In this document: piece after piece, positions 1-9,522 of the stretch
Layout of the letters: every line of letters begins with the position of its first letter
Numbering within the stretch: the first letter of the stretch is position 1
Source: an uncultured Pelagibacteraceae bacterium
Lineage (GTDB): Bacteria > Pseudomonadota > Alphaproteobacteria > Pelagibacterales > Pelagibacteraceae
Direction of reading: 5' to 3'
DNA: 32,479 nucleotides
NCBI GenBank assembly: GCA_902615145.1
Contig: CACMNK010000002.1
Span: forward strand, 84,838-117,316
Translations under genes and position numbers: made by a program
Notes under the pieces: generated by a model
Told to the model about the DNA's origin: nothing
What the model saw: the letters and a program-made list of their open reading frames with translations, nothing else
Databases searched by the model: none

Positions 1-970
1 GTACTACATAAAAAAAAATCCATTTGGCAAAAAAGGAGATTTTATCACAGCTCCTAATATATCAAGATTATTTTCTGAAATGATTGCTATTTGGGTTGTG
101 AGTTTTTGGAAAAGCATAGGGTCACCAAAAGAATTCAACTTAATCGAACTTGGTGCAGGAAACGCTGCAATGATGAAAATTCTCATTGAAAGTTTTAAAA
201 AATTCCCATCGTTTTTCAAATCCTGCAGATTGGTAATTCATGAAATAAGCCCTTCTTTAAGGAGGATACAAAAAAAAGAATTATTAGATTCAAATATAAA
301 TTGGGTAAACGATTTAAAAAAAATTAAAAAAATTCCTAGTATATTTGTTGCGAATGAGTTTTTCGATGCACTTGCAATTAAACAATTTCAAAAAAAAGGG
401 AGTCTATGGTTTGAAAAATTTGTTAGTTTGAATAAAAAAAAAACTTTTTTCTCAGAAAAAAAGATTAATATGAAAAATTATGAAAGAAAGATTGATTTTA
501 GAATATCTAAAAATCAAAATTTTATAGAATATTCAGAGCTTGGTATTAATTACCTTAAACAAATTTCAAAAATAATTAAAGTGAGATCTGGAGGAATTTT
601 AATCATAGATTATGGATATACTGAAGATAAAATGAAAAATACTTTACAAGCATTATATAAACACAAATATTCAGATGTTTTAGCTAAAATTGGAAATTCC
701 GATATCACACATAATATTAATTTCCGATTATTTGAAAAAATAATCAAGAAACTTGGGGGATTAAAGCATAGTTTAACAACCCAAAAAGAATTTCTTACAA
801 AGATGGGTATTCATGAAAGAGCTGAGATGATTGCAAAAAATCAAAACTTTTTAAAAAAAGCAGATATTTACTACAGATTAAAAAGGCTAACAGATGAAAA
901 ACAAATGGGAAAATTGTTTAAAGTTATGTTAATAAAAAATCAAAATAATAATTTTAATTTAGGTTTTTGA
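1..970 (+). CDS. MidA/NDUFAF7-family SAM-dependent methyltransferase (5' truncated)
   Basis: The reading frame is open from base 2, so the gene starts outside the window; about 322 residues are present and perhaps 30-40 N-terminal ones are missing. The first visible residues (YY...PFGKKGDFITAP) are the family's N-terminal signature. They are followed by the SAM-binding glycine motif LIELGAGN (visible residues about 47-54) and the NEFFDAL motif. The family (COG1565/DUF185) includes mitochondrial NDUFAF7, an arginine methyltransferase needed for complex I assembly; a bacterial role in complex I assembly is inference. The ATG at base 80 is internal and is not the start. The stop lies two bases before the proposed pgeF start, which suggests one transcript. 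Confidence 0.88.
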   Translation, partial: YYIKKNPFGKKGDFITAPNISRLFSEMIAIWVVSFWKSIGSPKEFNLIELGAGNAAMMKILIESFKKFPSFFKSCRLVIHEISPSLRRIQKKELLDSNINWVNDLKKIKKIPSIFVANEFFDALAIKQFQKKGSLWFEKFVSLNKKKTFFSEKKINMKNYERKIDFRISKNQNFIEYSELGINYLKQISKIIKVRSGGILIIDYGYTEDKMKNTLQALYKHKYSDVLAKIGNSDITHNINFRLFEKIIKKLGGLKHSLTTQKEFLTKMGIHERAEMIAKNQNFLKKADIYYRLKRLTDEKQMGKLFKVMLIKNQNNNFNLGF

Positions 971-971
971 T

Positions 972-1730
972 CTGATCACTTCTCAAAAATTATTAAAAAA
1001 CAAAAATATAAGTCATGGTTTCTTTGATAAGAATGGAGGTAAATCAAAAGGAATATATAAAAGTCTTAATTGTGGCCCTGGTTCTTTTGATAACAAAAAT
1101 AATATTTTAAAAAATTTAAAAATTGTCCAAAATAAAATTGGAAAAAAAACAAAAAATATTTATTTAGTTCATCAAGTACATAGCAATAAGTTGGTTTTTC
1201 TTAATAAAAATTCTAAATTAAAAAAAAGGATTAAAGCAGATGCAATCATAACTGATCAAAAAAAACTTCCGATAGCTGTATTGACCGCTGATTGTGTGCC
1301 AGTGTTGTTATATGACTATGAAAAAAAAATTATTGCTGCTATACATGCTGGTTGGAAGGGTGCATATAAAGGCATAATTAAAAACGTTATTAATTATATG
1401 CTTAAAAAAGGCTGTAATCCAAAAAATATTATTGGAGCAATTGGTCCGTCAATTACTCAAAAAAACTACGAAGTTAAAGCCGACTTTAAAAAAAAATTTA
1501 TTAAAAAACACAAAAAAAACAAAATTTTCTTTAAGAATAAAAATAAGTTAATTTATTTTGACTTACCAAATTATGTCAAAACTCAACTTATATCACAAAA
1601 AATCAATAGAATTGATATGATTAAAATTGATACATTCGATAAAAAAAATAATTTTTTTAGTGCAAGAAGATCATTAAAATTAAATCTTAATGATTATGGT
1701 AGAAATATTTCAATAATTATGATTAATTGA
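972..1730 (+). CDS. pgeF: Peptidoglycan editing factor / laccase-domain multicopper-like protein PgeF (YfiH family), probable CTG start
   Basis: YfiH/PgeF-family protein of about 252 residues, normal family length. Putative zinc ligands are His70 (HQVHS), Cys108 (LTADC) and His125 (IHAGWKG), followed by IGPS...YEV. The family removes wrongly built muropeptide precursors in E. coli, and some members act as purine nucleoside phosphorylases. The conserved N-terminal part (SHGFF, then [12 protein letters not shown]) lies well upstream of the first conventional start codon in frame, a TTG at 1191, so that start would remove 73 conserved residues. The frame is open only from 963, and the CTG at 972 gives the residues ITSQ next to the family start. 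An AGG at 961-963 sits 8 bases upstream. A base error changing ATG to CTG is the main alternative. Confidence 0.85.
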   Translation: MITSQKLLKNKNISHGFFDKNGGKSKGIYKSLNCGPGSFDNKNNILKNLKIVQNKIGKKTKNIYLVHQVHSNKLVFLNKNSKLKKRIKADAIITDQKKLPIAVLTADCVPVLLYDYEKKIIAAIHAGWKGAYKGIIKNVINYMLKKGCNPKNIIGAIGPSITQKNYEVKADFKKKFIKKHKKNKIFFKNKNKLIYFDLPNYVKTQLISQKINRIDMIKIDTFDKKNNFFSARRSLKLNLNDYGRNISIIMIN

Positions 1731-1737
1731 GTTTTTC

Positions 1738-2670
1738 ATGAAATTATTAACTGGAAATAGTAATAAAATCCTAAGTAAAAATATCGCCAAATATTTAAAA
1801 TCTAAACTTGTCAATTCCAGCATAAGAAAGTTTGCAGATGGTGAAATTTACATCGAAATTAATGAAAACATAAGAGGGAATAGTATTTTTATAATTCAAT
1901 CGATTTCTTCACCAGCTAATGACAATCTAATGGAATTATTGTTATGTATTGATGCTTTGAAAAGATCATCAGCAAAAAATATAACTGCTGTAATTCCTTA
2001 TTTTGGTTATGCAAGACAAGATAGAAAAGTTGTACCAAGGACCTCTATATCAGCAAAGCTTGTTTCAAATTTAATTACTCAAGCTGGAGCAGACAGAATA
2101 GTTACAGTAGATTTGCATGCTGGTCAAATTCAAGGTTTTTTTGATATCCCAGTAGATAATCTTTTTGCAACTCCAATATTTGCGCGACATATAAAAAAAA
2201 AAATTAAAAGTAAAAATATAATCTGTGTTGCACCAGATGTTGGTGGAACAGAAAGAGCTAGGGCTCTCGGAAAAATTTTAAATGTTGGACTTGCTATAGT
2301 TGACAAGAGGAGACCTAAACCAGGCCAATCTCAAGTAATGAACGTAATTGGTGATGTCAAAGGTAAAACTTGTATTCTTGTTGATGATATAATTGATTCC
2401 GGTGGAACTATAGTTAATGCAGCTAAAGCTTTAAAAAATAGAGGTGCTAAGGATGTTTTTGTTTATATTACTCATGGTGTGCTTAGTGGAGACGCAGTAA
2501 AAAAAATTAAAAATTCTGTCATTAAAAATTTAGTAATAACCGATACAATTGACAATTTTGAGAGAACAAAAAATGTAAAAAATATAGAAGTTTTACCAAT
2601 TTCTGGCCTTATGGGTGAGGCGATTAAAAGAATTTCTAATTCAACTTCAGTTTCAGATTTATTTAAATAA
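1738..2670 (+). CDS. prs: Ribose-phosphate pyrophosphokinase
   Basis: Makes PRPP from ribose 5-phosphate and ATP for purine, pyrimidine, histidine, tryptophan and NAD synthesis in the cytosol. At 310 residues it has standard bacterial length. Visible signatures are [11 protein letters not shown] near the N-terminus, [11 protein letters not shown] (ATP-site flexible loop), [12 protein letters not shown], and the PRPP-binding loop [10 protein letters not shown] at about residues 215-224. The ATG follows the pgeF stop by 7 bases. In many bacteria prs, rplY, pth and ychF lie together, and the same order occurs here. Confidence 0.97.
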   Translation: MKLLTGNSNKILSKNIAKYLKSKLVNSSIRKFADGEIYIEINENIRGNSIFIIQSISSPANDNLMELLLCIDALKRSSAKNITAVIPYFGYARQDRKVVPRTSISAKLVSNLITQAGADRIVTVDLHAGQIQGFFDIPVDNLFATPIFARHIKKKIKSKNIICVAPDVGGTERARALGKILNVGLAIVDKRRPKPGQSQVMNVIGDVKGKTCILVDDIIDSGGTIVNAAKALKNRGAKDVFVYITHGVLSGDAVKKIKNSVIKNLVITDTIDNFERTKNVKNIEVLPISGLMGEAIKRISNSTSVSDLFK

Positions 2671-2713
2671 TTACCTTGATTATTTATCAACATGGGTTAA
2701 AAAACTCTGTTTT

Positions 2714-3442
2714 ATGAATTCATTAGAAGCTAACATCAGAGATAATAAGACTAAGGGCGAGTTAAATGCTATCAGAAAAAGAGGAGAGGTGCCTGCAATT
2801 GTCTATGGTGGTAAAGATGAAAATCAAAAAGTTTCTATCTCAAAAAAAAATCTTAAACACTTAATCGAAAAAGAGAATTTTTTATCTAATATTATAACAT
2901 TGAATGTCGGTGGTAAAAATCTTAACGTTTTACCAAGAGAAGTAAAATATCATATCTTAAGTGATGATCCTACTCATGTTGATTTTTTGAGAATTTTACC
3001 TGGAGTTAAAATCAAAATTGAAGTCCCAGTAAACTTTATAAATCATGAAAAATCTCCAGGACTTAAAAGAGGTGGTGTATTAAATATTGTTAGAAGAAAA
3101 GTTGAATTAAAGTGTCCTAGCGAAAAAATTCCTGAAGACTTAACAATTGACTTAGATGGTGTGGATATTGGCGAAAGTTTTAAAATTTCTTCTATAAAAT
3201 TAGACAGTGAGGTAACTCCTACAATTCAAGGAAGAGATTTTGTAATCGCAACCTTGGCAGCGCCGACTGTAATGAAAGAGCCTGAAAAACCAGCTGAGGC
3301 CGAAACAACAGAAGGTGAGCCAGGGGCAGAAGGATCAGAAGCAGCAACAGCTGATGGTGAAAAAACACCAGCTGAAGGTGAAAAAAAAGATGCTGATGAT
3401 AAAAAGTCTGCTGATAAAAAACCTTCAGAAGAAAAAAAATAA
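2714..3442 (+). CDS. rplY: 50S ribosomal protein L25 / general stress protein Ctc, with acidic C-terminal tail
   Basis: Binds 5S rRNA in the large ribosomal subunit. The protein is 242 residues when started at the ATG giving MNSLEANIRDNKTKGE; the longer in-frame TTG/ATG candidates overlap prs and give no family-like sequence. The N-terminal L25 domain has the typical RKRGEVPAIVYGG, and the CTC C-terminal beta domain follows with HVDFLRI...IEVPV and CPSEKIPEDLTIDL. About the last 60 residues are a low-complexity tail of Glu, Ala, Lys, Pro and Gly. That tail is encoded by DNA noticeably richer in G+C than its surroundings (about 3255-3430). It lies between prs and pth, the common bacterial arrangement. 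Confidence 0.95.
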   Translation: MNSLEANIRDNKTKGELNAIRKRGEVPAIVYGGKDENQKVSISKKNLKHLIEKENFLSNIITLNVGGKNLNVLPREVKYHILSDDPTHVDFLRILPGVKIKIEVPVNFINHEKSPGLKRGGVLNIVRRKVELKCPSEKIPEDLTIDLDGVDIGESFKISSIKLDSEVTPTIQGRDFVIATLAAPTVMKEPEKPAEAETTEGEPGAEGSEAATADGEKTPAEGEKKDADDKKSADKKPSEEKK

Positions 3443-3476
3443 TCTAATTAAATTGGATATAACTTCTCAATAATTT

Positions 3477-4037
3477 ATGCTTTTGTTTGTAGGTCTAGGT
3501 AATCCAACTCCAGATAGCGAAAATAACCGTCATAATGTTGGTTTTAAGATCATAGACAACATCAATAAAAAATTTAGTCTTTCTAAACAAAAGCCAAAAT
3601 TTAAAGGTCTTCTTACAACTGGAAATATAAATAATGAAAAAATTTATGCAATTAAGCCTCTAACATTTATGAACAATTCAGGTATTTGCATAAGAGAATT
3701 AATTGAATATTTTAAAATTGATGCTGAAGACGTGATAGTTTTTCATGATGATCTTGATGTTGAATTAGGAAAAATTAAAGCAAAATTCGGTGGGTCTAGT
3801 GCAGGTCATAATGGGATTGCCTCAATCGATAAATTCATCGGCAAAGATTACTCAAGAGTCAGGATAGGTATTGGAAAACCCAAGAATGGTATTGAAGTTG
3901 CAGATTATGTTTTACAAAATTTTGATGAGGATGAAACAGTTGGTATTAAAAAAATTTCAGACAGCATTACTGAGTCAATTTCTATTTTGGTAGAAAAAAA
4001 ATTAGATCTATTCTCAAGTACTGTTAATAATAAATAA
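3477..4037 (+). CDS. pth: Peptidyl-tRNA hydrolase
   Basis: Releases tRNA from peptidyl-tRNA dropped from stalled ribosomes. Its 186 residues are normal for bacterial Pth. The active-site residues are visible: Asn9 (GLGNP), the catalytic His19 in RHNVGF, the PLTFMNNSG loop, the aspartate in HDDLDVELG, and SSAGHNGI. The stop codon shares one base with the ychF start (TAATG), which suggests translational coupling. Confidence 0.97.
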   Translation: MLLFVGLGNPTPDSENNRHNVGFKIIDNINKKFSLSKQKPKFKGLLTTGNINNEKIYAIKPLTFMNNSGICIRELIEYFKIDAEDVIVFHDDLDVELGKIKAKFGGSSAGHNGIASIDKFIGKDYSRVRIGIGKPKNGIEVADYVLQNFDEDETVGIKKISDSITESISILVEKKLDLFSSTVNNK

Positions 4038-5110
4038 TGAGCTTGAAATGCGGAATTGTTGGTTTGCCAAATGTTGGTAAATCCACATTATTTAACGCTT
4101 TAACAAATTCAAATAAAGCACAAGCTGCAAATTTTCCATTTTGTACGATTGATCCTAATGTGGGTATTGTTGCTGTACCTGATAATAGACTTGATAGTTT
4201 AGCAAAAATATCCAAATCTAAAAAAGTCATTAATACAACAATCTCATTTGTTGATATTGCAGGATTAGTCAAAGGTGCTTCAAAGGGTGAAGGTCTTGGA
4301 AATAAATTTCTCTCTCACATAAGAGAAGTTGATGCAATCATTCATATGATAAGATGCTTCGATTCTAGTGATATTCAAAATGTTAATTCAACTGTTGATC
4401 CGGTAAGAGATCTAGAAATTATTGAAACAGAAATGATGCTTGCTGACCTTGAATCGATACAAAAAAGGCTCGAAAAGAACAATAAAAAAAATGTCGACAA
4501 GTTAATAATTAAAATTCTTGAGAATGCTTTAGATTGTATTAACAATGATAAGGATATTTCTATATTAAAAAACCAATTTGATAAAAAACTATTAAATCAA
4601 AGTGGGCTATTGTCTCTCAAACCTAAAATATTTGTATGTAATGTTGATGAAAAAAGTGTTCAGAGTGGGAACAATTACTCAAAATCTTTTATAGATAAAT
4701 TCGACCAAGAAAACACATTAGTTATATCTGCTGATATAGAGAATCAAATTAACGAATTAGACATTGATGAAAGAAAAAACTATATGGATATGATTGGTTT
4801 AAAGAGCACAGGGTTAAGCCTATTAATACAAAAAGCTTATAAAATTCTCGGATTAGAAACTTACTTTACGTCTGGTCCAGAAGAAACTAGAGCATGGACT
4901 ATTCAGATGAATAGTACTGCGCCTGAGGCAGCAGGTGAAATTCATTCAGATTTTGAAAAAGGATTCATAAGAGCTGAAACGGTTTCATATGACGATTTTA
5001 TTAGTAATGAAGGTTGGGTGAACTCAAAAACCAATGGTAAAATGAGATTAGAAGGTAAAGATTATGTTGTTCAAGATGGAGATATTCTAAACTTTCGTTT
5101 CAATACGTGA
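4037..5110 (+). CDS. ychF: Ribosome-binding ATPase YchF (Obg family)
   Basis: A 357-residue cytosolic ATPase of the Obg/TRAFAC class that binds ribosomes and takes part in stress responses. The Walker A motif GLPNVGKST is at residues 8-16, the G3-like motif is FVDIAGLVKGASKGEGLG, and the specificity motif is NVDE (as in YchF, which prefers ATP over GTP). A C-terminal TGS domain ends at [13 protein letters not shown]. The start overlaps the pth stop by one base. The 3' end runs 24 bases into the convergent cytochrome c1 gene, so a normal intergenic terminator cannot fit between them. Confidence 0.97.
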   Translation: MSLKCGIVGLPNVGKSTLFNALTNSNKAQAANFPFCTIDPNVGIVAVPDNRLDSLAKISKSKKVINTTISFVDIAGLVKGASKGEGLGNKFLSHIREVDAIIHMIRCFDSSDIQNVNSTVDPVRDLEIIETEMMLADLESIQKRLEKNNKKNVDKLIIKILENALDCINNDKDISILKNQFDKKLLNQSGLLSLKPKIFVCNVDEKSVQSGNNYSKSFIDKFDQENTLVISADIENQINELDIDERKNYMDMIGLKSTGLSLLIQKAYKILGLETYFTSGPEETRAWTIQMNSTAPEAAGEIHSDFEKGFIRAETVSYDDFISNEGWVNSKTNGKMRLEGKDYVVQDGDILNFRFNT

Positions 5111-5866
5111 CCAAATTCTTTTCATACTAAAGTAAACTAAAATTGTAAGAATAATTAAGTATACGATTGCTTTAAATCCCATTTTATGTCTAGATTCTAA
5201 ATGAGGTTCAGCTGCCCACATCAGAAAAGTAGTGACATCTTTTGACATCTGTTCAACTGTGGCCTTTGTACCATCTGAATACTCAATTAACCCATCAGAT
5301 AATTGATTGGCCATTTTTATTTTATTACCGTACATATATTTATTGTAGTAAACTCCATCATCTAAAGTAACTCCTGGTGGTGGATCTTCATAACCTTGCA
5401 ATAATGAATAAATATAATCTACTCCACCTCCCCTTGCTTTAACTAGCACGGACATATCGGGTGGATAAGCCCCTCCATTAGCAGCTTGAGCTGCTTTCAC
5501 ATTTTCGTAGGGCATCACAAATTTATCTGACAATTTTCCAGGTCTTGTGAACATCTCTCCATCAGAGTTAGGACCATCTGTCACCTCAAAAGAGGCTGCA
5601 ATTGCTTTGGCCTCAGCTTCAGTAAATTCGGGACCCCCCTCTTGGGCTAAATTTCTATAACTTAAGTATTTCATAGAATGACAAGAGGAACATACTTCAG
5701 TATAAACATGGTAACCTCTCTGTAAAGCTGAGCGGTCAAACTTGCCAAATAAACCTTTGAAACTCCAATTAGTGGTCAAGTATTCGACCTTTTCTGCAGC
5801 ATGTACCTGGGGCAAAAAAGGGATTAAAAAGAAAATGTAAAAAAATAATTTTAAGAATTTTTTCAC
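5087..5866 (-). CDS. petC: Cytochrome c1, bc1 complex
   Basis: Haem-c subunit of the ubiquinol-cytochrome c reductase, anchored in the inner membrane with its haem domain in the periplasm. Of 259 residues, 1-23 form a signal peptide ending VHA. The haem site CSSCH is at Cys59, Cys62 and His63, and a C-terminal membrane anchor (about residues 232-250) follows RHKMGFKA. Start is GTG, overlapping the petB stop by four bases (GTGA), so translation is probably coupled. The 3' end overlaps the convergent ychF by 24 bases. Confidence 0.96.
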   Translation of the reverse strand: MKKFLKLFFYIFFLIPFLPQVHAAEKVEYLTTNWSFKGLFGKFDRSALQRGYHVYTEVCSSCHSMKYLSYRNLAQEGGPEFTEAEAKAIAASFEVTDGPNSDGEMFTRPGKLSDKFVMPYENVKAAQAANGGAYPPDMSVLVKARGGGVDYIYSLLQGYEDPPPGVTLDDGVYYNKYMYGNKIKMANQLSDGLIEYSDGTKATVEQMSKDVTTFLMWAAEPHLESRHKMGFKAIVYLIILTILVYFSMKRIWSRIETKV

Positions 5867-7131
5867 TTTAACTTTTCTAACCTACTATCATCTCTGGCGG
5901 CTGCTAAGTTTGAAGAGCCACCTAAAACTGGTTCTGTAATGCTTAATGGAACTGGCAATGTTCTCTCCTTAAAGCCTAAAATAGGTAAAATAACTAAAAA
6001 ATGTAAAAAATAGTACGCGGTCGCTACTCTGGCAATAAGCAAATATAAACCTTCAGCGGGCATTGCTCCTACGTATCCTAAAATTAAAACATCAGCTACA
6101 AGGATCCAATAAAATTGTCTGTATAAAGGTCTAAATACTGCTGATCTTATTTTTGAGGTATCCAACCAAGGTAAGGCTGCTAAAATAAAAATAGCTGATA
6201 ACATTGCTATTACACCCATTAATTTATCAGGTACTGATCTTAAAATTGCATAAAATGGTAATAGGTACCATTCGGGAACAATATGAGCTGGTGTAACAAG
6301 CGGATTTGCTTCTATGTAGTTATCTGCATGACCTAAAATATTCGGTGTATAAAAAACAAAAAAAGCAAAAACAATCATGAACATTAGTAAAGCAAAAGCA
6401 TCCTTTATCACTATGTAAGGATGAAAAGGTACAGTATCTTTAGAAGGTTTTTTAACATCTATACCAATGGGGTTATTATTACCTGGAACATGTAATGCCC
6501 ATATATGAAGAACAACTAAACCTAAAATTAAAAAAGGAATTAAATAATGAAGAGTAAAAAATCTTGTTAATGTTGGGTTGTCAACAGAATATCCTCCCCA
6601 CAACCATGTTACAATACCTTCACCAACTAATGGGATCGCGCTAAACAAATTTGTAATAACAGTCGCTCCCCAAAAACTCATTTGTCCCCAAGGAAGAACA
6701 TAACCCATAAAAGCAGCTGCCATCATCAATAAATAAATAATAATACCTATAATCCAGATTATTTCTCTTGGAGCTTTATAAGATCCGTAGAACAGGGATC
6801 TGAATATATGTATGTAGACAGCTAGAAAAAACATTGATGCTCCATTTGCATGAATATATCTTATTAACCATCCATAATTCACGTCACGCATTATATGTTC
6901 CACACTATCAAATGCCATATCGGCATGAGCAATATAGTGCATAGCAAGAACTAAACCTGTAACTATTTGGGTAACTAAACAAAAAGTTAAAATACCTCCA
7001 AATGTCCACCAATAATTTAAATTTTTAGGTGTTGGATAATCAGTTAAATGGTTTGCTAAAGTTAGTAATGGTAATCTGTCATTAAACCATTTTCCAAAAT
7101 TTGACTTGGGTGTATATTCGTGATCACTCAT
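5863..7131 (-). CDS. petB: Cytochrome b, bc1 complex
   Basis: The 422-residue, multi-spanning membrane subunit that carries the two b haems and the Qo and Qi quinone sites. Seen: TGLVLAMHY and [12 protein letters not shown] in the haem-binding helices, [20 protein letters not shown] around the Qo-site cd helices, and the Qo-site [14 protein letters not shown] motif. The length includes the C-terminal helices of an alphaproteobacterial or mitochondrial type cytochrome b, not the split b6/subunit IV form. It sits between the Rieske gene (5-base gap) and cytochrome c1 (4-base overlap) in one operon. Confidence 0.98.
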   Translation of the reverse strand: MSDHEYTPKSNFGKWFNDRLPLLTLANHLTDYPTPKNLNYWWTFGGILTFCLVTQIVTGLVLAMHYIAHADMAFDSVEHIMRDVNYGWLIRYIHANGASMFFLAVYIHIFRSLFYGSYKAPREIIWIIGIIIYLLMMAAAFMGYVLPWGQMSFWGATVITNLFSAIPLVGEGIVTWLWGGYSVDNPTLTRFFTLHYLIPFLILGLVVLHIWALHVPGNNNPIGIDVKKPSKDTVPFHPYIVIKDAFALLMFMIVFAFFVFYTPNILGHADNYIEANPLVTPAHIVPEWYLLPFYAILRSVPDKLMGVIAMLSAIFILAALPWLDTSKIRSAVFRPLYRQFYWILVADVLILGYVGAMPAEGLYLLIARVATAYYFLHFLVILPILGFKERTLPVPLSITEPVLGGSSNLAAARDDSRLEKLK

Positions 7132-7136
7132 ATTTT

Positions 7137-7646
7137 TTATCCGATCTTAATAGTATTGGCGTTAACAAATTCATATTTAGGTATTTCCATGTTTGTAGGC
7201 GCTGGTCCTTTTCTAATTCTTCCAGAAATATCGTAATGAGATCCATGGCAAGGGCAGAACCAACCGTTGTAATCACCTTTTTGGTCTAAGGGTACACAAC
7301 CTAAATGCGTGCATACTCCAAGCATCACAAGCCACTCTGGATTTTTAGCTCTATCTTCATCTTTTTCAGGGTGTTTTAAATCTTTTAGCTTAACTGCTTT
7401 TGCCTCATTGATTTCATCTTGAGTTCTTCTTCTTATAAAAACAGGCTTGCCTCTCCACAGAACTGTTATAGTTTTTCCTGGGTTCATTGAGCTCACATCT
7501 ACTTCAGTGCTGGCTAAAGCCTTAACTGAAGCGTCCGGATTCATTTGATCTATCATCGGCCAAACTGTAGCCCCCACTCCTACAGCACCAACTGCAGCTG
7601 TGGCTGTGAATAAAAAATCTCTTCTTTCAGTTTTTTTTTTAGACAT
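7137..7646 (-). CDS. petA: Rieske iron-sulfur protein, bc1 complex
   Basis: Accepts the first electron from ubiquinol and passes it to cytochrome c1. A twin-arginine signal (ERRDFLF, residues 7-13) and one hydrophobic N-terminal helix anchor the 169-residue protein. The 2Fe-2S ligands are Cys112/His114 (CTHLGC) and Cys131/His134 (CPCHGS), and Cys117/Cys133 form the expected disulfide. It is first in the petA-petB-petC operon. The 92-base region upstream, shared with divergent trmL, should hold the operon's promoter. Confidence 0.97.
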   Translation of the reverse strand: MSKKKTERRDFLFTATAAVGAVGVGATVWPMIDQMNPDASVKALASTEVDVSSMNPGKTITVLWRGKPVFIRRRTQDEINEAKAVKLKDLKHPEKDEDRAKNPEWLVMLGVCTHLGCVPLDQKGDYNGWFCPCHGSHYDISGRIRKGPAPTNMEIPKYEFVNANTIKIG

Positions 7647-7738
7647 TTTTAAAATTAATTAAATATACTCAAAATAGATTTTTTCTACTTAAATATATGT
7701 TTCATATAATATAAAATATTCAATTTACTACTGAAAGA
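7647..7738. promoter_or_regulatory. Divergent promoter region petA / trmL
   Basis: This is one of the longest non-coding gaps in the window. A perfect TATAAT lies at 7705-7710 on the + strand, about 28 bases before the trmL ATG, but its -35 region (near 7682-7688) is only a weak T-rich match. On the - strand, TATATT boxes at 7692-7697 and 7662-7667 are candidate -10 elements for the bc1 operon, without a convincing -35. The position between two divergent genes makes promoters likely; the exact boxes are tentative. Confidence 0.45.
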
Positions 7739-8215
7739 ATGACACATAATAGTTCAACATTTACAAGGCCTAAAATTGCTTTATTTGAACCTGATATACC
7801 CCAAAATACAGCAGCTATAATTAGAACTTGTGCCTGTCTTGGGGTAGAATTAGAAATTATAGAACCATGTGGCTTTTTATTGAATGATAAGAGATTTAAA
7901 AGAGTTGTGATGGATTATATGGATAATAAAATGATCAGATTTTACCAAAGCTTTGACAGATTTTATGAAAGTAAGGAGAATCACAGAATTGTATTAATGA
8001 CAACTAAGGCTCCAATTTCATATACTAAATTTAAGTTTGAAAAAAATGATACTATTTTATTTGGAAGGGAAAGTGCTGGGGTACCAGAAAAGGTACATAA
8101 ACTGATTGAAAATAAATTAAAGATACCTATGAAAGATAATAAGAGGTCACTTAATGTCTCTTCATCTGTTGCTATTATTTTAACCGAGAGCCTAAGACAA
8201 ACAAATTTAATTTGA
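7739..8215 (+). CDS. trmL: tRNA (cytidine/uridine-2'-O-)-methyltransferase TrmL (SPOUT)
   Basis: Methylates the wobble ribose (position 34) of certain tRNA-Leu species in characterised homologues. At 158 residues it is the minimal single-domain SPOUT size. Family motifs are EPDIPQNTAAIIRTCACLG near the N-terminus, LFGRESAGVPEKVH (SAM-binding loop of the knot) and RSLNVSSSVAIILTESLRQ at the C-terminus. It is the first gene of a trmL-hemF-greA run and is followed by hemF after one base. Confidence 0.92.
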   Translation: MTHNSSTFTRPKIALFEPDIPQNTAAIIRTCACLGVELEIIEPCGFLLNDKRFKRVVMDYMDNKMIRFYQSFDRFYESKENHRIVLMTTKAPISYTKFKFEKNDTILFGRESAGVPEKVHKLIENKLKIPMKDNKRSLNVSSSVAIILTESLRQTNLI

Positions 8216-8216
8216 T

Positions 8217-9044
8217 ATGGATTTTGAAATTAGAAAAGATTTAACAAGTAGCTGGTTTAAAACTTTACAAGACTCAATATGTCATAGCATAAGTGAGTTA
8301 GAGAAAAATAAAATTAAATTTGAATCCACAACATGGAAAAGAAATCAAAATAAAGATGAAGGTGGTGGTGAATATAGAATACTTAAAGATGGAAAAATAT
8401 TTGACAAAGTAGGCGTAAATTTTTCAAAAGTTTATGGAAAATTTCCAAAACATTTTCAAAAGCAAATTCCAGGTGCCGAGAAAAATCCGAATTTTTGGGC
8501 ATCAGGTATTTCTGTAGTAATGCATATGAAAAACCCCCTAATTCCAGCGATGCATTTTAATACTAGATATATTTGTACATCTCATGATTGGTTTGGCGGA
8601 GGTATGGATGTCACTCCATCCAAAAAAGATGGAAATGAGAAAAAGGAATTTCACAAAATATTAAAAAAGATGTGTAATCGTCATAACAAAAAATATTATC
8701 CAAAATATAAAAAATGGTGTGACGAATATTTTTATTTACCCCACCGAAAAGAAGCAAGAGGTATTGGGGGAATTTTTTTTGACTACAAAAAAAATAATTT
8801 TGAAAAAGATTTTAAATTTGTCAGGGAAGTTGGTACCACATTTGAATTAATATTTAAAAAAATTATCAAAAAAAAGTTAAAAAAAAAATGGACTTTAAAA
8901 GATAAGGAAATGCAATATATAAAAAGAGGTAGGTATACAGAATTTAATTTGCTTTACGATAGAGGGACAAAATTTGGTTTACAAACAGGTGGAAACGTTG
9001 AAGGCATTTTAATGTCGCTACCACCTATTGCAAAATGGAAATAA
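8217..9044 (+). CDS. hemF: Oxygen-dependent coproporphyrinogen III oxidase
   Basis: Converts coproporphyrinogen III to protoporphyrinogen IX with O2 in haem biosynthesis, in the cytosol. At 275 residues it is slightly shorter than the usual 290-300. Signatures: [65 protein letters not shown] and the terminal LMSLPP. Use of the oxygen-dependent enzyme fits an obligate aerobe. The stop is one base before the preferred greA start. Confidence 0.97.
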   Translation: MDFEIRKDLTSSWFKTLQDSICHSISELEKNKIKFESTTWKRNQNKDEGGGEYRILKDGKIFDKVGVNFSKVYGKFPKHFQKQIPGAEKNPNFWASGISVVMHMKNPLIPAMHFNTRYICTSHDWFGGGMDVTPSKKDGNEKKEFHKILKKMCNRHNKKYYPKYKKWCDEYFYLPHRKEARGIGGIFFDYKKNNFEKDFKFVREVGTTFELIFKKIIKKKLKKKWTLKDKEMQYIKRGRYTEFNLLYDRGTKFGLQTGGNVEGILMSLPPIAKWK

Positions 9045-9045
9045 A

Positions 9046-9522
9046 ATGGATAAAGAGCCAATTACTTTAAACGGTTTAAATAAACTTAAAGAAGAACTAA
9101 TTTTTTTAAAAGAAAAAAAACGTCCTAAAATTGTTGCTGCAATTGCTGAAGCACGCTCACATGGAGACTTGAAAGAAAATGCTGAGTATCATGCTGCTAA
9201 AGAGGAACAATCCCATAATGAGGGAAGAATTACTGAAATTAATGACATAATCGCAAGAGCAAACATTATTGATGTTACAAAATTGAATAATGATGGCAAA
9301 GTTATTTTTGGATCAACAGTTTTTTTAGAAAATTTAGATACAGGTGAAAAAATAAATTACAAGATTGTTGGAAAGGATGAAGCAGATCTTAAAAGTAAAT
9401 TAATTTACTATCAATCACCAATAGGAAGAGGGCTCATTGGGAAAAATAAAAATGATCTAGTCGAAATTACTACTCCTGCCGGTAAAAAAAACTTTGAAAT
9501 TAAAGATGTTAAATATATTTAA
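9046..9522 (+). CDS. greA: Transcription elongation factor GreA
   Basis: Rescues backtracked RNA polymerase by stimulating transcript cleavage. The ATG at 9046 gives 158 residues, exactly E. coli GreA length; an upstream ATG at 9028, inside hemF, would add only six unconserved residues. The N-terminal coiled coil contains [34 protein letters not shown] (with the acidic tip D and E residues), and the C-terminal FKBP-like domain has [10 protein letters not shown]. The 3' end overlaps the convergent cca gene by four bases. Confidence 0.96.
   Translation: MDKEPITLNGLNKLKEELIFLKEKKRPKIVAAIAEARSHGDLKENAEYHAAKEEQSHNEGRITEINDIIARANIIDVTKLNNDGKVIFGSTVFLENLDTGEKINYKIVGKDEADLKSKLIYYQSPIGRGLIGKNKNDLVEITTPAGKKNFEIKDVKYI

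Noticed and set aside
2675-2696. Short inverted repeat TTGAT...ATCAA between prs and rplY as an operator or terminator
   Set aside because: Five base pairs only; expected by chance in AT-rich sequence.
7101-7289. Plus-strand open frame across the petA/petB junction
   Set aside because: It lies antisense to conserved bc1 genes and lacks any recognisable domain.
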